From Blattamonas nauphoetae (lineage: Eukaryota; Preaxostyla; Oxymonadida): DNA of 64,000 bases. The stretch's first letter is position 1. Each line of letters starts with the position of its first letter. The stretch lies in assembly GCA_033064195.1 (NCBI GenBank), contig JARBJD010000177.1, positions 62,001 to 126,000 of the forward strand, given 5' to 3'. A program made the position numbers and the translations under genes. The notes beneath the pieces are model-generated. The model searched no databases and was not told the DNA's origin. It was given only the letters and a program-made list of their open reading frames with translations. Shown here one piece after another: positions 44,088 through 57,249 of this stretch.

Positions 44088-45823
44088 CCTCTGTAGTGTG
44101 CGTAGGCCCCGATGGCGCTGAGATATTCGTTTGCGGAGTTGTCCTCAAAGTGGACATCTTCGAAGAAGAATGAGAGAGGTGAATAAAACTCAATGACACC
44201 TCCTCGTTTCTCAGCTATGTTCGATCTGAAGACGCATCGATGCCAGAAATGATCAGATACCGTCGTTCGAAAACAACCGCCCATTTCTGAGGCATAGTTG
44301 CTTTCGAAAAGCGAGTCAAACAAATAAAGTACGTGGTTCGAGTCAGCATATGAAAGGACAGCGCCACTTCCTTCGACAGACTGATGGGTGACTCTGGAGT
44401 TGGAAAACTGCATGAGTGCTTGCGAAGACATTGCGTTAAATGTTCGGGTTCTTGATGCGCCGTCGAGAGAGGTGAAGAACGAGTTCGAGACATCTGTCAT
44501 CACTGAATAGCGTGTGATGATCTGATTGCTTGTATTTGCCAGATTGTTTGCTTTGTCGTAAGTGACAGTGGACGAGTCGATGACGAGACGATGGTTCGCG
44601 TCCACTTCGCCTGCCAAATCCATCACTCCGACGTGTTGAGATGTGCAGTTGATGTTGATCGTGCATCGAGTCAGTTTCACTGTCCCAGCGAGGTCAGGAA
44701 TCGAGATGATGTTGAACGACGCTTGTTGGGTGTGGGATGTGATGTTGTTGTCTGTGAAGTGGTAGTGCGTGAAGAGAGGGTAAGATCTGAATGCTCCAGT
44801 TGCATTGGTGAGTGTGGGTGATTCGGTGATGTTCTTGATTGATGGATCTGACTGATCGTTTCTGTAGATCATGTTCTCACATTCAATCAGAGTGGAGTTG
44901 CAACAGCTGAAGTGCAACGACGACGACAAAAAAGCGCTGACTGTTCCATAAAGTCCGTTTTCAACACGATTCATATCGACACCGATCAATTGTTGTGTCA
45001 GACAAAGACGATGCTTGCTTGGCGTCTGATTGCTGGCTGCAGTCACATTCACGAATGATGATGATGAAATTGAAGTGGTGAGTGATGGGAGTGGGAATGG
45101 GTGCAAAAGGGTCATCGCAAGACCAGTGTGTGAGGTGATTGATTGCGAGGAGACAGAAGAAGAAGCGATGGTCACGGAAGTGGAACGAGTGATTGTCATC
45201 GGATCGGATATTTCAACAAAAGAAGGAATAAGCGCAAACGGCGATTGAAGTTCACAAGTGAAGAATGTGACCGAGGTATCAGTTGGATTTGAATGGTGCG
45301 TTGCAGAAACAACAATCGGAGAGACAACTCGACCAACACGGAAAGCAGAATTCGAAAAAGAAACACAAGACGAGTCCACAATCGCAGCTCGAAGCGAAGA
45401 GGACTGTATTTGATTGGAGAATTGTGCAGACCTAGTCATTTCTAGAAAAGTGGTTTCGAGGTCGAAGATGAGAGTATTAAACGAAACTGTGGAATTTCTG
45501 ATTGTGAACAGGTCTTTTGGCTCCAGATTCCGATCAGGGACACCATCCGAGAGAGATTCAGATAGCTGTGCTCGCAAGACGCGAGAATGACGGATTGTGG
45601 TTGGGCTCGCTCCCTCCAGTTCGAGACGAACAGAGTCCAGAAGAAATGACGAACATTCATAGGAAACTGGGTCGAGACGAAAACGACTTGATGTATCGTC
45701 CAGATTAGCGCTTCCGAAGAGGACATCATTGAGAGTGACGACAGAAGAGGCATGTGAAGTGGTGGCACTCGAAAGCAGGCCAGACCAGCATGTGAAAAGG
45801 AAGAGGAGGGCCACACTCGGCAT

Positions 45824-46526
45824 CCAGCACGTTGGATGAGGTGGATCGGACGGTCTAGCCCTTTGTTTGTCAAGGTCACGTCAGAAATGTCATCCATCGT
45901 CAGAAAGTGAACAATAGCTTCAGTTAGTTGCAATATCCGGAAAGTGTGATTCTCTTTCGAACATCTTCAACGACGATAGATGAATGATGATGATGAAATT
46001 TGTTCTTTGAATGGTGAATTGTTCGATCACTTGATAGGTCTGTATTAATTCGAATCCACTCAATGATATCGACTTCAATTCGTTCTTCTCAAAGTTTAGT
46101 GAGCTCTTGTGGAATGACTTTGGCAGGTTCGATACTAACGAGGGTCAAAGGCTGGTTGCGTCAAAAATCCCGCAAACGGAGAAAGAAAAGGCTGTTTATG
46201 AGACCCAATGAAACAAAGAGTGCACATCTCACAAAATGACACATACACCCTTTGCCAAACTGTTCGGGAGGGAGCTAAAGTTCGATGTGTGCCAGCAGGT
46301 CATAGATATGGAGTTCTCTCTCAATCCCACATTCCAAGCAAATGGAAGATGTGATCAGGTTGGGGACCAATCTGATGTTGCATGTGAACATCGATAAACG
46401 GAGAGAGTCCTTTTTGTGTGGTTGTGGGCGAATGATGGCGGATTCTTGAAAGGAGGTTGGAATGTGGACGAGTTCACAGATGAATGCGAGTGGGAGGTGG
46501 AAAACAGTGATGAATAGCACATTAAA
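45824..46526. other. Upstream region of the giant gene, no clear gene
   Basis: The interval should hold the promoter of the minus-strand receptor gene. A minus-strand frame at 46275-46520 (81 codons; PTSFQESAIIRPQPHKKDSL) looks somewhat protein-like but has no recognised relative or splice partner. Confidence 0.35.
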
Positions 46527-47146
46527 CGGCGATTTCAGAAGAAGAAACGATATTAAGGGGACATTTCAAGAAGTGGACGAACATGAACTGAGAATTAGTG
46601 TTCGATACGAGCAAATAAATCAAATATTGACCCCAAGTTGACGCAGGATGTGACGAGAAGAACGACTTGACAGGCTCTGGGCGGTCTGATTCAGTTGATC
46701 CTCCACTCCTTCTTCAATAAGGTCACAAAACAATTCACGACCCTTCCGTTGCGATGTACTGGTCCCCGCTTTCCAATATTTGTGCACATTCAGCAAAAAC
46801 GAGTGCGTGCTGTCCATTTGGAGGGAGGTTGTTTGGTTCGTGAGCAGGCACGAGACTGTGAAAGCCAGGTGCATTGATTTCACAAAATCAGCACAACGGT
46901 CATGATATCCACACAATTTAAGGATATCCCCGATCCAAAAAGAAAGCCAGGTCCGACAGTCGTCGTGCAGTTGTCCTTTCCAACACGACTGCGATATCCG
47001 CAACAAATATGTCTGTGATGGGACCAACACTGTTGAAAATGCGGCATTGTGCATCCATGTTCGTGGGTCGTCTGATGGGATGGGAAGAGACGAAAGATAA
47101 GAGTCGTTCGCGAATTCAACGAAATAGTGAAGCGAACGCAAAAGGT
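46527..47146 (-). repeat. Left copy of a 620-bp inverted repeat flanking the right receptor copy
   Basis: This segment is nearly identical to 56728-57347 in reverse orientation. It carries the 3' half of a helical-protein gene and the last ~36 codons of the gene convergent with it. Its outer end stops at CGCCGTTTAA and its inner end at GCGAACGCAAAA, directly against receptor-gene sequence at 47147. Confidence 0.9.
46620..47146 (-). pseudogene. 5'-truncated copy of the helical-protein gene at 56.3-57.2 kb
   Basis: The translation RSLHYFVEFANDSYLSSLPI to RSSRHILRQLGVNI is almost identical to the C-terminal 170 residues of the plus-strand gene ending at 57249 (for example SDDPRT versus SNDPRT, GQLHDD versus GHLHDD). 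The upstream half is missing: at 47146 the sequence switches to receptor gene in the opposite orientation. It has no start of its own and is a rearrangement remnant. Confidence 0.85.
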
Positions 47147-50100
47147 CCGAGTTACCTTCCATCTCTGTCGATTCAACGCAATCACTCTTGCATCAACATC
47201 AGCCATCTTTGTTTCTGGAACAGCCTCGCTTGAGTTGAAGCAAGTCTGGTTCAGTCATGTCACCTCATCAACGACGACAAGTGGGAGTTGTGTGGATGCT
47301 CGGACAAGTTCCTCAATCACAATCATCTCGTCGGATGCTGCTCATTGTTCATCATCAGGACCAGCTGGTGTCTTCCATTTCACTCGACTCGACAACAATC
47401 CACTCACCCTCACTGACATAGTCTTCACTTCAAACCTGGCTTCGTCGTCGCATGCAAAGCATGGAAACGACATTGTCCTCGTCAACTTCCCTCCCAAATT
47501 CCTTTCAGTGGCCAGTTCAGTCAGGTCGGTAAGTCGGAAGCCTCGTGTTCTCATTGATGGGGTCGATGAGGATCTCCAGGTTCCGAATTATGGATATCAT
47601 TCTTATGGCATCAACCATCCGCTCAACCATGGATTCTATCTTGCGGTTCCCATGTCTCAGTTCCCTGGAATCAAACGAACCATACAGGACCTTGTTTCGC
47701 CAGGATCACAACCATCCATTCGGGTGCTAAACACGCTTCCTATTTTCATGGAAGAGCTCACCGTTCAATCCAGACGAATCATGTTTCACCGGCTGTTACT
47801 CCATCAGAATTGTGAGGACATCACTTCTCAATACATCATCAAAGAAAACGCAACATTTGGGATGGCTACATCGACTATTGTCTTGTTGACTGATCCGAAA
47901 ACGACACCTTTCGTTGTCCAGTCTGTCACAGCAATACTCACCCTTTCTGACGTCACTTTGAAACTTCCATCAACACTCTCACATTCTTTTGCATTGAGCC
48001 TGGGAGGGGCAATAACGTTCGAGACATATATCCGAACGCCACTCACTCTCGTTGGATGCTCCCTCTTCGATTGTCGAGGTGGATCTTTCTATGTTGGATT
48101 TAGTACATATTCCGACATTCACTCGGACGTGAATGGCAGTGTTCTTCACGCGATTAATACAACTGTCACATTTCCTCATACGTCATTCACGAATTGCTCG
48201 TCAAAGAACGGCGGAGTGGCCTACGTTGAACTTGGAGGGTCGAGTTCTTTCACTGCGTACGTCACGTCATATCCGGATCTCTTTAAAAACTGTTCAGCAA
48301 CAGAAACAGATGATGATGGGAACCTGATCGGGAAGGGCGGAGCATTGTATTTCAAAGGGACATCGACAAATGTCAGACCGATCAGATTCAACACGACAGA
48401 TCTGAACCACGCGAGGTTTGAGGGGAACTAGGCGGCAGAAGGGAACGATATCTTCATTGAGTCTTCTGTTTTCGAAGGAAAGACACTCGCACAGATCCCA
48501 GTCTTTGGAGGAGTCTCATTGAGCAACGAATATCGCGTTGTGATCGAAGGACGGAACAAGCCCGCAGAAATGGAGCTCATCCACTTCTTCCTCCCCTCGC
48601 CAACGATCTCGGTGAACGGGAGTCGACAGCTGCCTCTCGGAGGATACAGCGGGACAGATGACGATAACTGTAAATGGACAGGAACACACTGTGCGACACT
48701 GAAACATGGAGTGAGTCATCTGAAACAGAAATATCAGAATGACACACACTTCCCGCAGACGATCATGTTTGTGTGGAACATGACATACACTGAGAAGGAC
48801 ATTTTGGTCTCAGATCAAGACATCACAGTGAAGGGAACGACGGCGGCGAAGAAAGCGGAGGCAGATGTACTCCGCTCGATTGTTGATGTGGACTCGTCGA
48901 TTGCCGAAGGAGCGAGTCTGTTCACGATCAAAGAAGAAGCTCGCCTGGCTGTGAACAATCTGGACATTCGGCCGATTGCGAAGGCTGTTTTGTTTTGTTT
49001 GGAGGACGATGGAGACAGTTTGGAGTTGAACGACGTTGCTGTGATCTGCTCACTCTCCGAATCATTCCGTCATGCTCTCCTCAAATCGACTCGTCAGCCA
49101 ATCAGAATTGTGGATTGCACGTTCAACCAGACGAAAGACTCGACTGGACGAGCAATACTCTCCGCTCCTCTCATTTCCTTCTCGTCGGACACATCGTCTC
49201 TCTTCATGTCTTCCAATACTTTCTCTTCATTCTCTGTGACGAATCATGCGCTGGTGGAGATCAGGAGCGAGCACCCAACTTCGATTCTCTCCACCTCGTT
49301 CTCAGATTGTGTCCGAACTGACCCAGATCAAGCCAAGCTGATTCTTGTGACATCCTCGTCTCTCTCATCCATCTTGTCGGGAACACTCTGGAAAAGCTCC
49401 TTCTCTCCCGACCAGCCGCTCCTCGACTTTGTTGGACGAGACAGTTCGCTGACTTCGAATGAGAAATGGTTTGAAACATCGCTGATGTTCCATCTGCTCG
49501 CCCCAACAGTGAAGATTGTGGCAGGAGAAACAGGAAAGAACGAACAAAGCGACCATCCGAAATGTGGATCAAATCGACTCCGATGCTCATCGTTGGAATC
49601 TGCAGTCACTTCTGCTCTCTCCCGCACGCTCTTGGATTCCATTGAGGTCGCAGGAACAACAACACTGTCGTCCTCTCTTGTTATCTCCTCATCCACATCG
49701 ATTTCGTCTCCTTCGACGAAGCAGATCGTCGTCCAGTCTGAAGTTGGATCCATCACGATGAATGGCGCCAGCCAGACTCTCTCTTTCGACTCGCTTCTCT
49801 TCCAGCTTAATTCAAGCAGTGCAGTTCCGACATTCTTCATCGTCTCTGCTGGCATGCTCTCCTTGACATCGTGTGATATCGGCACAGACACTCTGATTCA
49901 GCTGAATGACCAAACAATCTCTTTGGTTCACGTCTCAAACGATGCCTCTCTAAAATTGGATTGTGTCTGCTTCAAGAATCTCCAATTCACACATCCCTCA
50001 CTCGGCACTGTCATCCATCTCTCGCTCAGTTCGACTTTCTCATCCACAACAGGTACTCTTTTCGACGAGATCACTTCAAACGGAACAGGCTCGCTGATCT

Positions 50101-53100
50101 TTGTCGAGACATCTGATCTCGATTCCACATCCAAGCTTGAACCATTCGCTCTTCTCAAAAACACCATCGAACTTCCACAGGGACGGTTGTTCACAGAAGC
50201 CGAGAAGAACGAGTTTGTTGGGAAAGTCGGAACAAGATCTCCCGAAAGCCTGCTCTTCTTCTGGTTTCCTCACACGATTCAAGAGACCACGCTGTCTGTC
50301 GACGGAGTGGGAGAGGATCATGCCAAGTGTGGACTCACTCAGCTTCCCTGTGAGACACTGGACAAAGGATTCTCATCTCTCAAGCGAACAGAATCAACAC
50401 TTCTCGTCGGAGGTTCAACCAGCCTTGCAATGCCCCATTCGACTTCTTTTGCCAAGCAGACCATCAAATCGAAGAGTGGGATCGCAACAATCACCACAGC
50501 CTCGTCTGCCTCTTTCTCTGTTTTGGTCGATCACACACTCTATCTGAACAGTCTCACTTTCCTCTTCGGAGCCGACCAAAGAACAACCTCCTTCCTTTCT
50601 GTCTCTTCTGGTTCACTGTCGATCGAGTCGTGTTCATTTGGATCAGCCGCAACCGCTTCCACTCTGAACGAAGCTCTGTTCAACATCGTCGGAAGCCTGA
50701 CAATCAGATCCTCCAACTTGACGAGAATCAGCACCTCGTCATCGATGGGACTTCTCTCTCTCGATCTGTCTGGATCTCACTCCCTCTCAGTCGTCTCAAC
50801 TTCCCTCGTCTCGTGCACGACTTCGGCAGCTCCTCTTGTCTCCCTCACTCTCTCCTCCACCACTGCCCAGACAGATTGGAACTTCGACCTGAGTGGTCTC
50901 TCGTTCTCTGCCGCCTCGTCGAATGATGTTCCGAGTGGGGCTCTGATATTCGTGTCTGGGCCGTTGTTCGAAACACAAATCGTTCCCTCTCGTTTTCCTG
51001 CTGTTGATTTGTCGACAGATCCAGAAGCGTTTTGGGGAAATGACACATCGACAAACGTGTCAGCCTCGCTGCTTGTATATCTGATTGTGGCAGGAGATGT
51101 GATTGATGTGGATGGGGAGAATGGGATAGACATTGCACACTGTGGTCATTTTGGGGTGAGTTGTTCGACGATTGGGAAAGGAATCTCGCGAGCGAATGGA
51201 GAGGATGGATCGAAAAAGATCAGAATTGTGGATTCGACGGATTTGAACGAGTTGATCTCTCCAAACGAACACTCCCTCTCTTTGGTTGGACACTCAACGA
51301 CTCAGTCGGTAAGCATTCTTGAAGATGGTGGATTCGATGTCGCTACCAAATCTCTCTCCATCTCCTCCCTCTCTTTCACCACTTCTGTCTCCTCGTTTTC
51401 GAAATCGTTGATCTGTGTGAGCATTTCAGGATCTCTCTCCATCCATTCGTGCTCTTTCACATTCTTCTCTTCTTCATCGTCCGCATCGATCCTCACAGCG
51501 TCGATTGCCACCCAGAAATCTGTGACCATCACCGACACAACATTCACACACTGCAAGGCGACTGGATCGACTCGCTGTGGAGTTGTTGATGTGACCATGG
51601 CTGCTGGAAGTGAGTTCATCTTCACTCACTCTGGAATTCCGTTCACATCCTGTTCATCACCCTCAGCTGAAGCCAATCACATCTTCATTGCTCACCCAAC
51701 TCTGACAAAGAAAGTGATTGAATCGTGTCTCTGCTTCACTTGGGATCAGACATCGCGAACTTCGAAAGATTTGATGGGAAAGGATGGAGACCATCTGATT
51801 CCGATTTCACTTGCTCTCTTCTTCCTCCCACTCCCACAACAAGTGTTCGTCAATGCTGAATGGTGTGATGTGTCTGTGTGTGGCTTCGAAGAGTATCCTT
51901 CTGCCTCCCTCTCCGCTCTTCACTCCAGATTCGCGAACATCCCCGACACAACCATCACACTCCAAACATCTCTGACACGCTCAGCTGAACTGACATTCTC
52001 AGAACCGATGTCGATGGTTGGAGGGAACAACGAGATGAGAATCTCCGAACTGTCACTCTCTCCGACAGAGTGTGGTCTCTTCACAACAACTGCCGATGTT
52101 TCATTCACAGCCCTGTTCGTCACTGTCCCATCGAACTTCAAACACACATCGTTGATGGACTGCCAATCAGGCTCGTTGACAGTGTTGAACTGTTCGTTCA
52201 GCCAAGCATCATCCACACGAATCCCAACCGTTCTGATCGAAGTCCATTCGGACGCCAGTCTGTCCATCTCCAAATCGTTCTTCACTTCGATCACCTCATC
52301 GCATCCAAAAGCAAGTGTGATATCGGCTATTCTGAGCGAGAACGGCTCTCTGCATGTGGACAATAACACATTCTCGTTGTGCTCTTGTTCAGGGGAAGCC
52401 CATTCGATCTTCATGTCACTTGATAACTCAAGCGAGGTTCACATGAACAGCTTCGATTATTCGCTGACCAGTCTCGTCTTCACTTCACCCTCATCGAACG
52501 CGGAGTCGACACCGTCGATTGATGTGTTGGTTGTTGGACACCATCTGGACAGAACTGTCACACTGAATCGCTGGGAAGGCAGCTTCAGTCGAGAGAAAGG
52601 AGAATCAGTTTGGGGAGACGACAAGACGACCGGAATGAACACATCGCTGCTTCCCTACTTGGTTTCTATTACAGAGGAAGTGGAAGTTGACTGGAAAGGG
52701 TTTGATTTTGAGAAATGTGGTCATTTCTATCTTTTCTGTTCTTCGCTTGAACATGGGGTGGCTCGGATGGAAGAAGCAGATCTGAACAGGATTAAAGTTA
52801 TGGAGAAGATTGAAGTGTCATCGACGATTGGGATGAAAGGGGATAATTGTGTGGTTGGGGCTTCGATTGGATCAATTCTCTGTTTCTCGAAGGATGGTCA
52901 GTTCGAGAACTCTGCCAAAGAATCCGTTGATTCATCGTTGTCTTTCTTGTCTCTCGTGATCACGATCGAACGACTTGAACGAACAACTCCTCTCTTCGCC
53001 TCCACATCTGGCTCGCTCTCGTTCACATCCTGCTCGTTCATCGGCACTCAGTCTCCCACCATCTCCTTCCCTTTGATTCTGATCAGAAAAGGTGAATTGG

Positions 53101-55964
53101 AACTGTCAGAAATCGAAGTCACTGACATCACACTTGAGTCGGATGCACTGATCATGTCAGAAGGATCAGTTTCAATCTCAAAGAGCAACTTCACGTCGAT
53201 CAATCGTGTGACCGGGTTGGGATGTGTGTTGGAAAGCGAATCAGAAAAAGAAGTGAGAGTTGTGAACTCTTCGTTCAACTTGTGCACATCAGGGAACACT
53301 CAAACGTGGATTCTTCTTCATCAGGCGAATGAGAAGACGTTGAAAGTGGAGAACTGGGAAGGAACACTGGATCGATTCTCTCCTCGTCCGAGTGTGCTCG
53401 TGGTCGGCCCATCCGACTCTGACCCAATCTCGTCATCTTCAACCGATCAGTCTGAACCGTATTCTCTTCTGTACGAGTTCTATCCTCGAGTGTCTGGGGA
53501 GATTGTGGTGAGTGTTGGCGAGATGAACGAAGACCATCGATTGTGTGGGAGTTGGGAGCTCCCTTGTCTGACAGTTGACGAGTCAGTTTGGAAGACAGGA
53601 GTTCGGAAAGTTGAGATTTTTGGGTCGAGCTCGATGAAATCGTTGATGAAGATGGATGGAGACTTGCTTTGGATTGTTGGGCACAAAAAGAAAGGGATTT
53701 TGAAGATGATTGGATCGAGTCAGATTGTGAACAACCTGTTCGATGATCCCGACACTCTCCTTCTCTCGTTCGTCACTGTTGATCTCTCTGACTCCACACT
53801 CTCGTCGTCTGACACACTGATTTTGAACGAGAATGGGGAAGTTTCAGTTGACTCGTCGACCATCTTGTCGAAGAATGAGATCTCGTTCAGTCTGATTCGA
53901 CTGACTGGAGGAGAAGCGTCAGTGACAAATCTGACGCTCTCGGATCTGACATTCTCGTCGCTCCTGTTCGACTTCTCATCTTCTGATCTTTGTTCGTTCT
54001 CTGATGTGATTGTTTCGGACACGAGAATGCCATCATTTCTGACAGTTTCTGACACGAAACGACTTGATCTGAAATCATTCTCCTTCGAAGGATCATCACC
54101 GAAGATGTCGTCTGAGGTTTCTGAGAAGAACGAGGGAGATGATGAAGAAGGAACGGATGTTTGTGAATGGACAGATGCTCTGATCACTCTTGTGAACACA
54201 ACAACGATGATGGAGATTGTGAAAGTGTCGCATGCTGAATCAGGAGGGATTTGGATGGATGGAGGATCGTTGAAAGTGGAGGGAGGGATCTTCCACGACA
54301 ACTTTGTGTCGAACTCGTCGTTCCCTTCAGTTCGTCGAAACATTCATTGCTCGAATGGTGAACTGAACATTGAGAGCTTGAATGGAGGAGATGGAGGAAC
54401 TGAACTGTCAAAATCAGCGTGGATCAGTGTTGGAGAAGGGTGTCACATATCGTCTTCAGTTGTCGATGTCCGCTCTCCTCTCTTCATCGCATCACTGAAT
54501 GGATCGAAGAGCAAGGTCTCGAAGAACTCGAAAAGGAAGACTTTCACAGCAGAACTTGTTGGCTCGCTTCTGATTCCCTGTGGTTTGTGGGTTGAAGTGT
54601 TTGAATGGAATGAGAAGACGAAGAGAGAAACAGGAAAGGTGGAAATTGACATGTCGAAAGCATCAATCGAGAGATGGAATGAAACAAGGCTGACACTGAC
54701 ATTGAGCGAAGACACTCTTCGGAAGTCGCTGGATGCTGAACAAGAATGGCGACTTCGAGTGATGTGTGGGTCTGGAGTTGGTGGAGAAGATTGGGTTCGA
54801 GTGAAGATGAGTGTTGTTGCAGAGCGAAAGGCGCAAGCAGTGGAGAGTCTGAAATGGGTGATTCCAGTGGCAGCTGGGATCATGGCAGCCATTATTGTGA
54901 TTCTGATTGTGATTGTGTGCTGTCGTCGAAAGATGAAGACGAAATCAACAGAAAAGGAAGAATTGATGGCTCACCAAGAATTGGACTGTGTGGACGAGAA
55001 GATGTTTGTGGACGAGTCGGTGAACATCATGGGAGACCGAGAAGGAAACCATCTCCGACCGACGACTCTGCACGGAACACACGACGACACTGATGGGATT
55101 GATGGGGCGACAACAGAGAAAGAACAGAATGAGAAAGAAGAGGAACGAGATGACGATCCGTTGAAGTCAGCACAGTTTCTGTGTGAAGCGGTGAAATGTG
55201 GAGACCATTTTGATGTTTGTATTGTTGACAAGCGACAGACACTTCACGATCGAATCCACAAACCAAAACAAGATGCACGTCCTCTTGGTCGGTTCAATGT
55301 TGAGTCCCAGATTGTGGAAGGACTGAAACAGTTAGACAGGGATGCGAGGTTTCGATGGCTTCTGGGTCGACTGAATCCGCAATGGATCCTGATTGACAAA
55401 AACGATCAGGTTTTTCTGAAAGTCGAGTCGGAAGATCCTGTTCCTCCTGACAAAGCAATCCCTCTGGAGACCGAAACGAATGAGGACGCGACCGCACACG
55501 AACAGGCTCCAATGATCGGGCAGACGATGCGAAGACAAGTTTTGAACGAGAATCTTCAGCGATGGATTGCGCCTGAGCTGGGAGAGGAAGAGGGAAGAGG
55601 AAGGAAGGAGGAAGTGGAAGCGAAAGAGACGAAAGAGGCGAACTTGGTGGCAGCGTCGGTTTTTAGCTTGGGCCTTGTCCTGTATGAGATTGAGACAGAA
55701 ATGGTTCCGTTTGGAGAGATTGATGGAGTGAATGCGCATCGTCAACTGGGAACAGGAGCAAGGCCGAAAATGGAGAACATCCCAGATGAAATGAAAGAAC
55801 TGATCTCGTCTTGTCTGAATGTGAATGCGTTGGAACGACCATCGCTGGACACGATCTCAGAGAAGCTGATTTTGATTGGGAAGAACACATCGCAACTGAC
55901 GAGCGAAGAAGCGCATTCGATGATGGAAGAGCGGAAGAAACGGCAATTCGTAGCAGCGACATGA
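47147..55964 (+). pseudogene. Second copy of the giant receptor gene, 5'-truncated
   Basis: This copy corresponds to residues ~770-3,706 of the minus-strand copy and stays in a single frame for 2,939 codons except for one TAG at 48428-48430, where the other copy has Asn (GNNAAEGND versus GN-stop-AAEGND). The ectodomain, membrane helix (WVIPVAAGIMAAIIVILIVI) and pseudokinase domain are otherwise preserved, with scattered substitutions (NTTNLDHARF / NTTDLNHARF). There is no signal peptide or native ATG: an ATG upstream of 47147 belongs to the adjoining inverted repeat. It lacks the 2.0-kb and 1.0-kb insertions of the other copy. Translation could restart at 48519 or later, but without a signal peptide, so a non-functional copy is the simpler view. 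Confidence 0.88.
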
Positions 55965-56193
55965 CCTGTCTCTGAGCGAGCTGTATGACTCGTTTTCCTC
56001 TCTTTCTCTCATCGCACACTTCTCTTTTTTTGATTTGCATGACGTACGCCACATCAGCCTTTCTCTGATGTCTCCTCCATATGCTTTTGTTCATCTTTGA
56101 TCCTTTCGTATCCATTGTTGTAACGTTTAGCGTTCAAACGCGGTTTTCTCGCTTTTGCATTTGATTCACTCTTTAATGTTCAATACCATAGAT
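47147..56193 (+). repeat. Right arm of the large inverted duplication
   Basis: This is the counterpart of 29265-41305. The arms diverge only modestly; insertions in the left arm account for most of the length difference. It is bounded on the left by the 620-bp inverted repeat and is continuous on the right with the unique sequence leading to the helical-protein gene at 56.3 kb. Confidence 0.9.
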
Positions 56194-56296
56194 TTTTTGT
56201 TCACTTCGAAGGCAATCAATCAATCTTTCAGAATTGTTGAAACAAGGCATGATAAATCGCTAAACCATTCATGTTGAACCTCAAAATTCAACTGAA

Positions 56297-57249
56297 ATGC
56301 TGCAATCCAGTCCAGACTGCGACCACTTTATTGTGCCAGACGAAAAGACGACTTTCGCTGCCTATAAAACACAGTTCCACTTATTCATCAACTCAATATC
56401 CTCTAAATCCACTCTGTCACCCTCTGAGATCGCATATGCTGTTTCATGTTTGAATCACATGAACCACATCACGACCGACGAACTCGTTTTCGATGTCTTT
56501 CCATCAGCGGAAGCAGAGAACAATGGACTCTTCACGATGATTAAATGATGCTTTCATTTGGGAGTCTCGAAATTGGGAGGGCATCGACAGTTATTCTGTC
56601 GAGACTTGGAGGCTCATCAGTTCTGAACATGTTTCTCGTTCTCCAATCGGGAATCACATCTGATATCATGATCGCATCATCGCCCCACATGGTGGATCTT
56701 TCGAACACAAGATTCCACACTGATATTTTGCGTTCGCTTCACTATTTCGTTGAATTCGCGAACGACTCTTATCTTTCGTCTCTTCCCATCCCATCAAACG
56801 ACCCTCGAACCTGGATGCACAATGCCGCATTTTCAACAGTGTTGGTCCCATCACAGACATATTTGTTGCGGATATCGCAGTCGTGTTGGAAAGGACACCT
56901 TCACGACGACTGTCGGACCTGGCTTTCTTTTTGGATCGGGGATATCCTTAAATTGTGTGGATATCATGACCGTTGTGCTGATTTTGTGAAATCAATGCAC
57001 CTGGCTTTCACAGTCTCGTGCCTGCTCACGAACCAAACAACCTCCCTCCAAATGGACAGCACGCACTCGTTTTTGCTGAATGTGCACAAATATTGGAAAG
57101 CGGGGACCAGTACATCGCAACGGAAGGGTCGTGAATTGTTTTGTGACCTTATTGAAGAAGGAGTGGAGGATCAACTGAATCAGACCGCCCAGAGCCTGTC
57201 AAGTCGTTCTTCTCGTCACATCCTGCGTCAACTTGGGGTCAATATTTGA
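56297..57249 (+). pseudogene. Helical-repeat protein gene with one frame break
   Basis: Two overlapping frames form one protein: CDHFIVPDEKTTFAAYKTQF ... FDVFPSAEAENNGLFTMIK, ending in TGA at 56548, and MMLSFGSLEIGRASTVILSR ... RHILRQLGVNI, from 56545 to 57249. The overlap ATTAAATGATGC suggests loss of a base, or less likely a tiny unrecognised intron. The content is alpha-helical and resembles the HEAT/ARM-like lineage-specific family. The 3' half is duplicated in reverse at 46620-47146. Its stop overlaps the 3' end of the convergent minus-strand gene. Confidence 0.6.

Larger units (their letters stand above)
29493..45823 (-). pseudogene. Giant beta-helix receptor with C-terminal pseudokinase, interrupted by three transposons
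   Basis: Host segments are 44088-45823, 40744-41889, 38287-38766 and 29493-37272. Leaving one target copy at each insertion gives 11,121 nt, exactly 3,707 codons including TGA, with no intron. The start (MPSVALLFLFTCWSGLLSS) is a signal peptide. The ectodomain is a pectin-lyase-like beta helix of short strand repeats (SLSIESCSFGSA, SVTITDTTFTNC) with eight Cys blocks of the type CGxxxxPCxTL. A membrane helix (WVIPVAAGIMAAIIVVLIVI then VCCRRK, ~3,340-3,362) leads to a kinase-like domain: LNPQWILID replaces the HRD loop, KVE replaces DFG, while RWIAPELGE, SVFSLGLVLYEIETEMVPFG and NALERPSLDTI remain, so it is probably inactive. The insertions fall near residues 579, 957 and 1,114 and should prevent full-length product unless spliced out. 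The intact frame elsewhere implies recent damage. Confidence 0.88.

Noticed and set aside
43703-45823. A complete 706-residue protein ending at 43703
   Set aside because: The last ~130 residues are translation of the inserted element's end; the host frame continues at 41878.
48428-48430. Reassigned TAG codon (as in some oxymonads where TAA/TAG encode Gln)
   Set aside because: TAG and TAA end other genes here at conserved positions, and the paralogue has Asn, not Gln, at this site.
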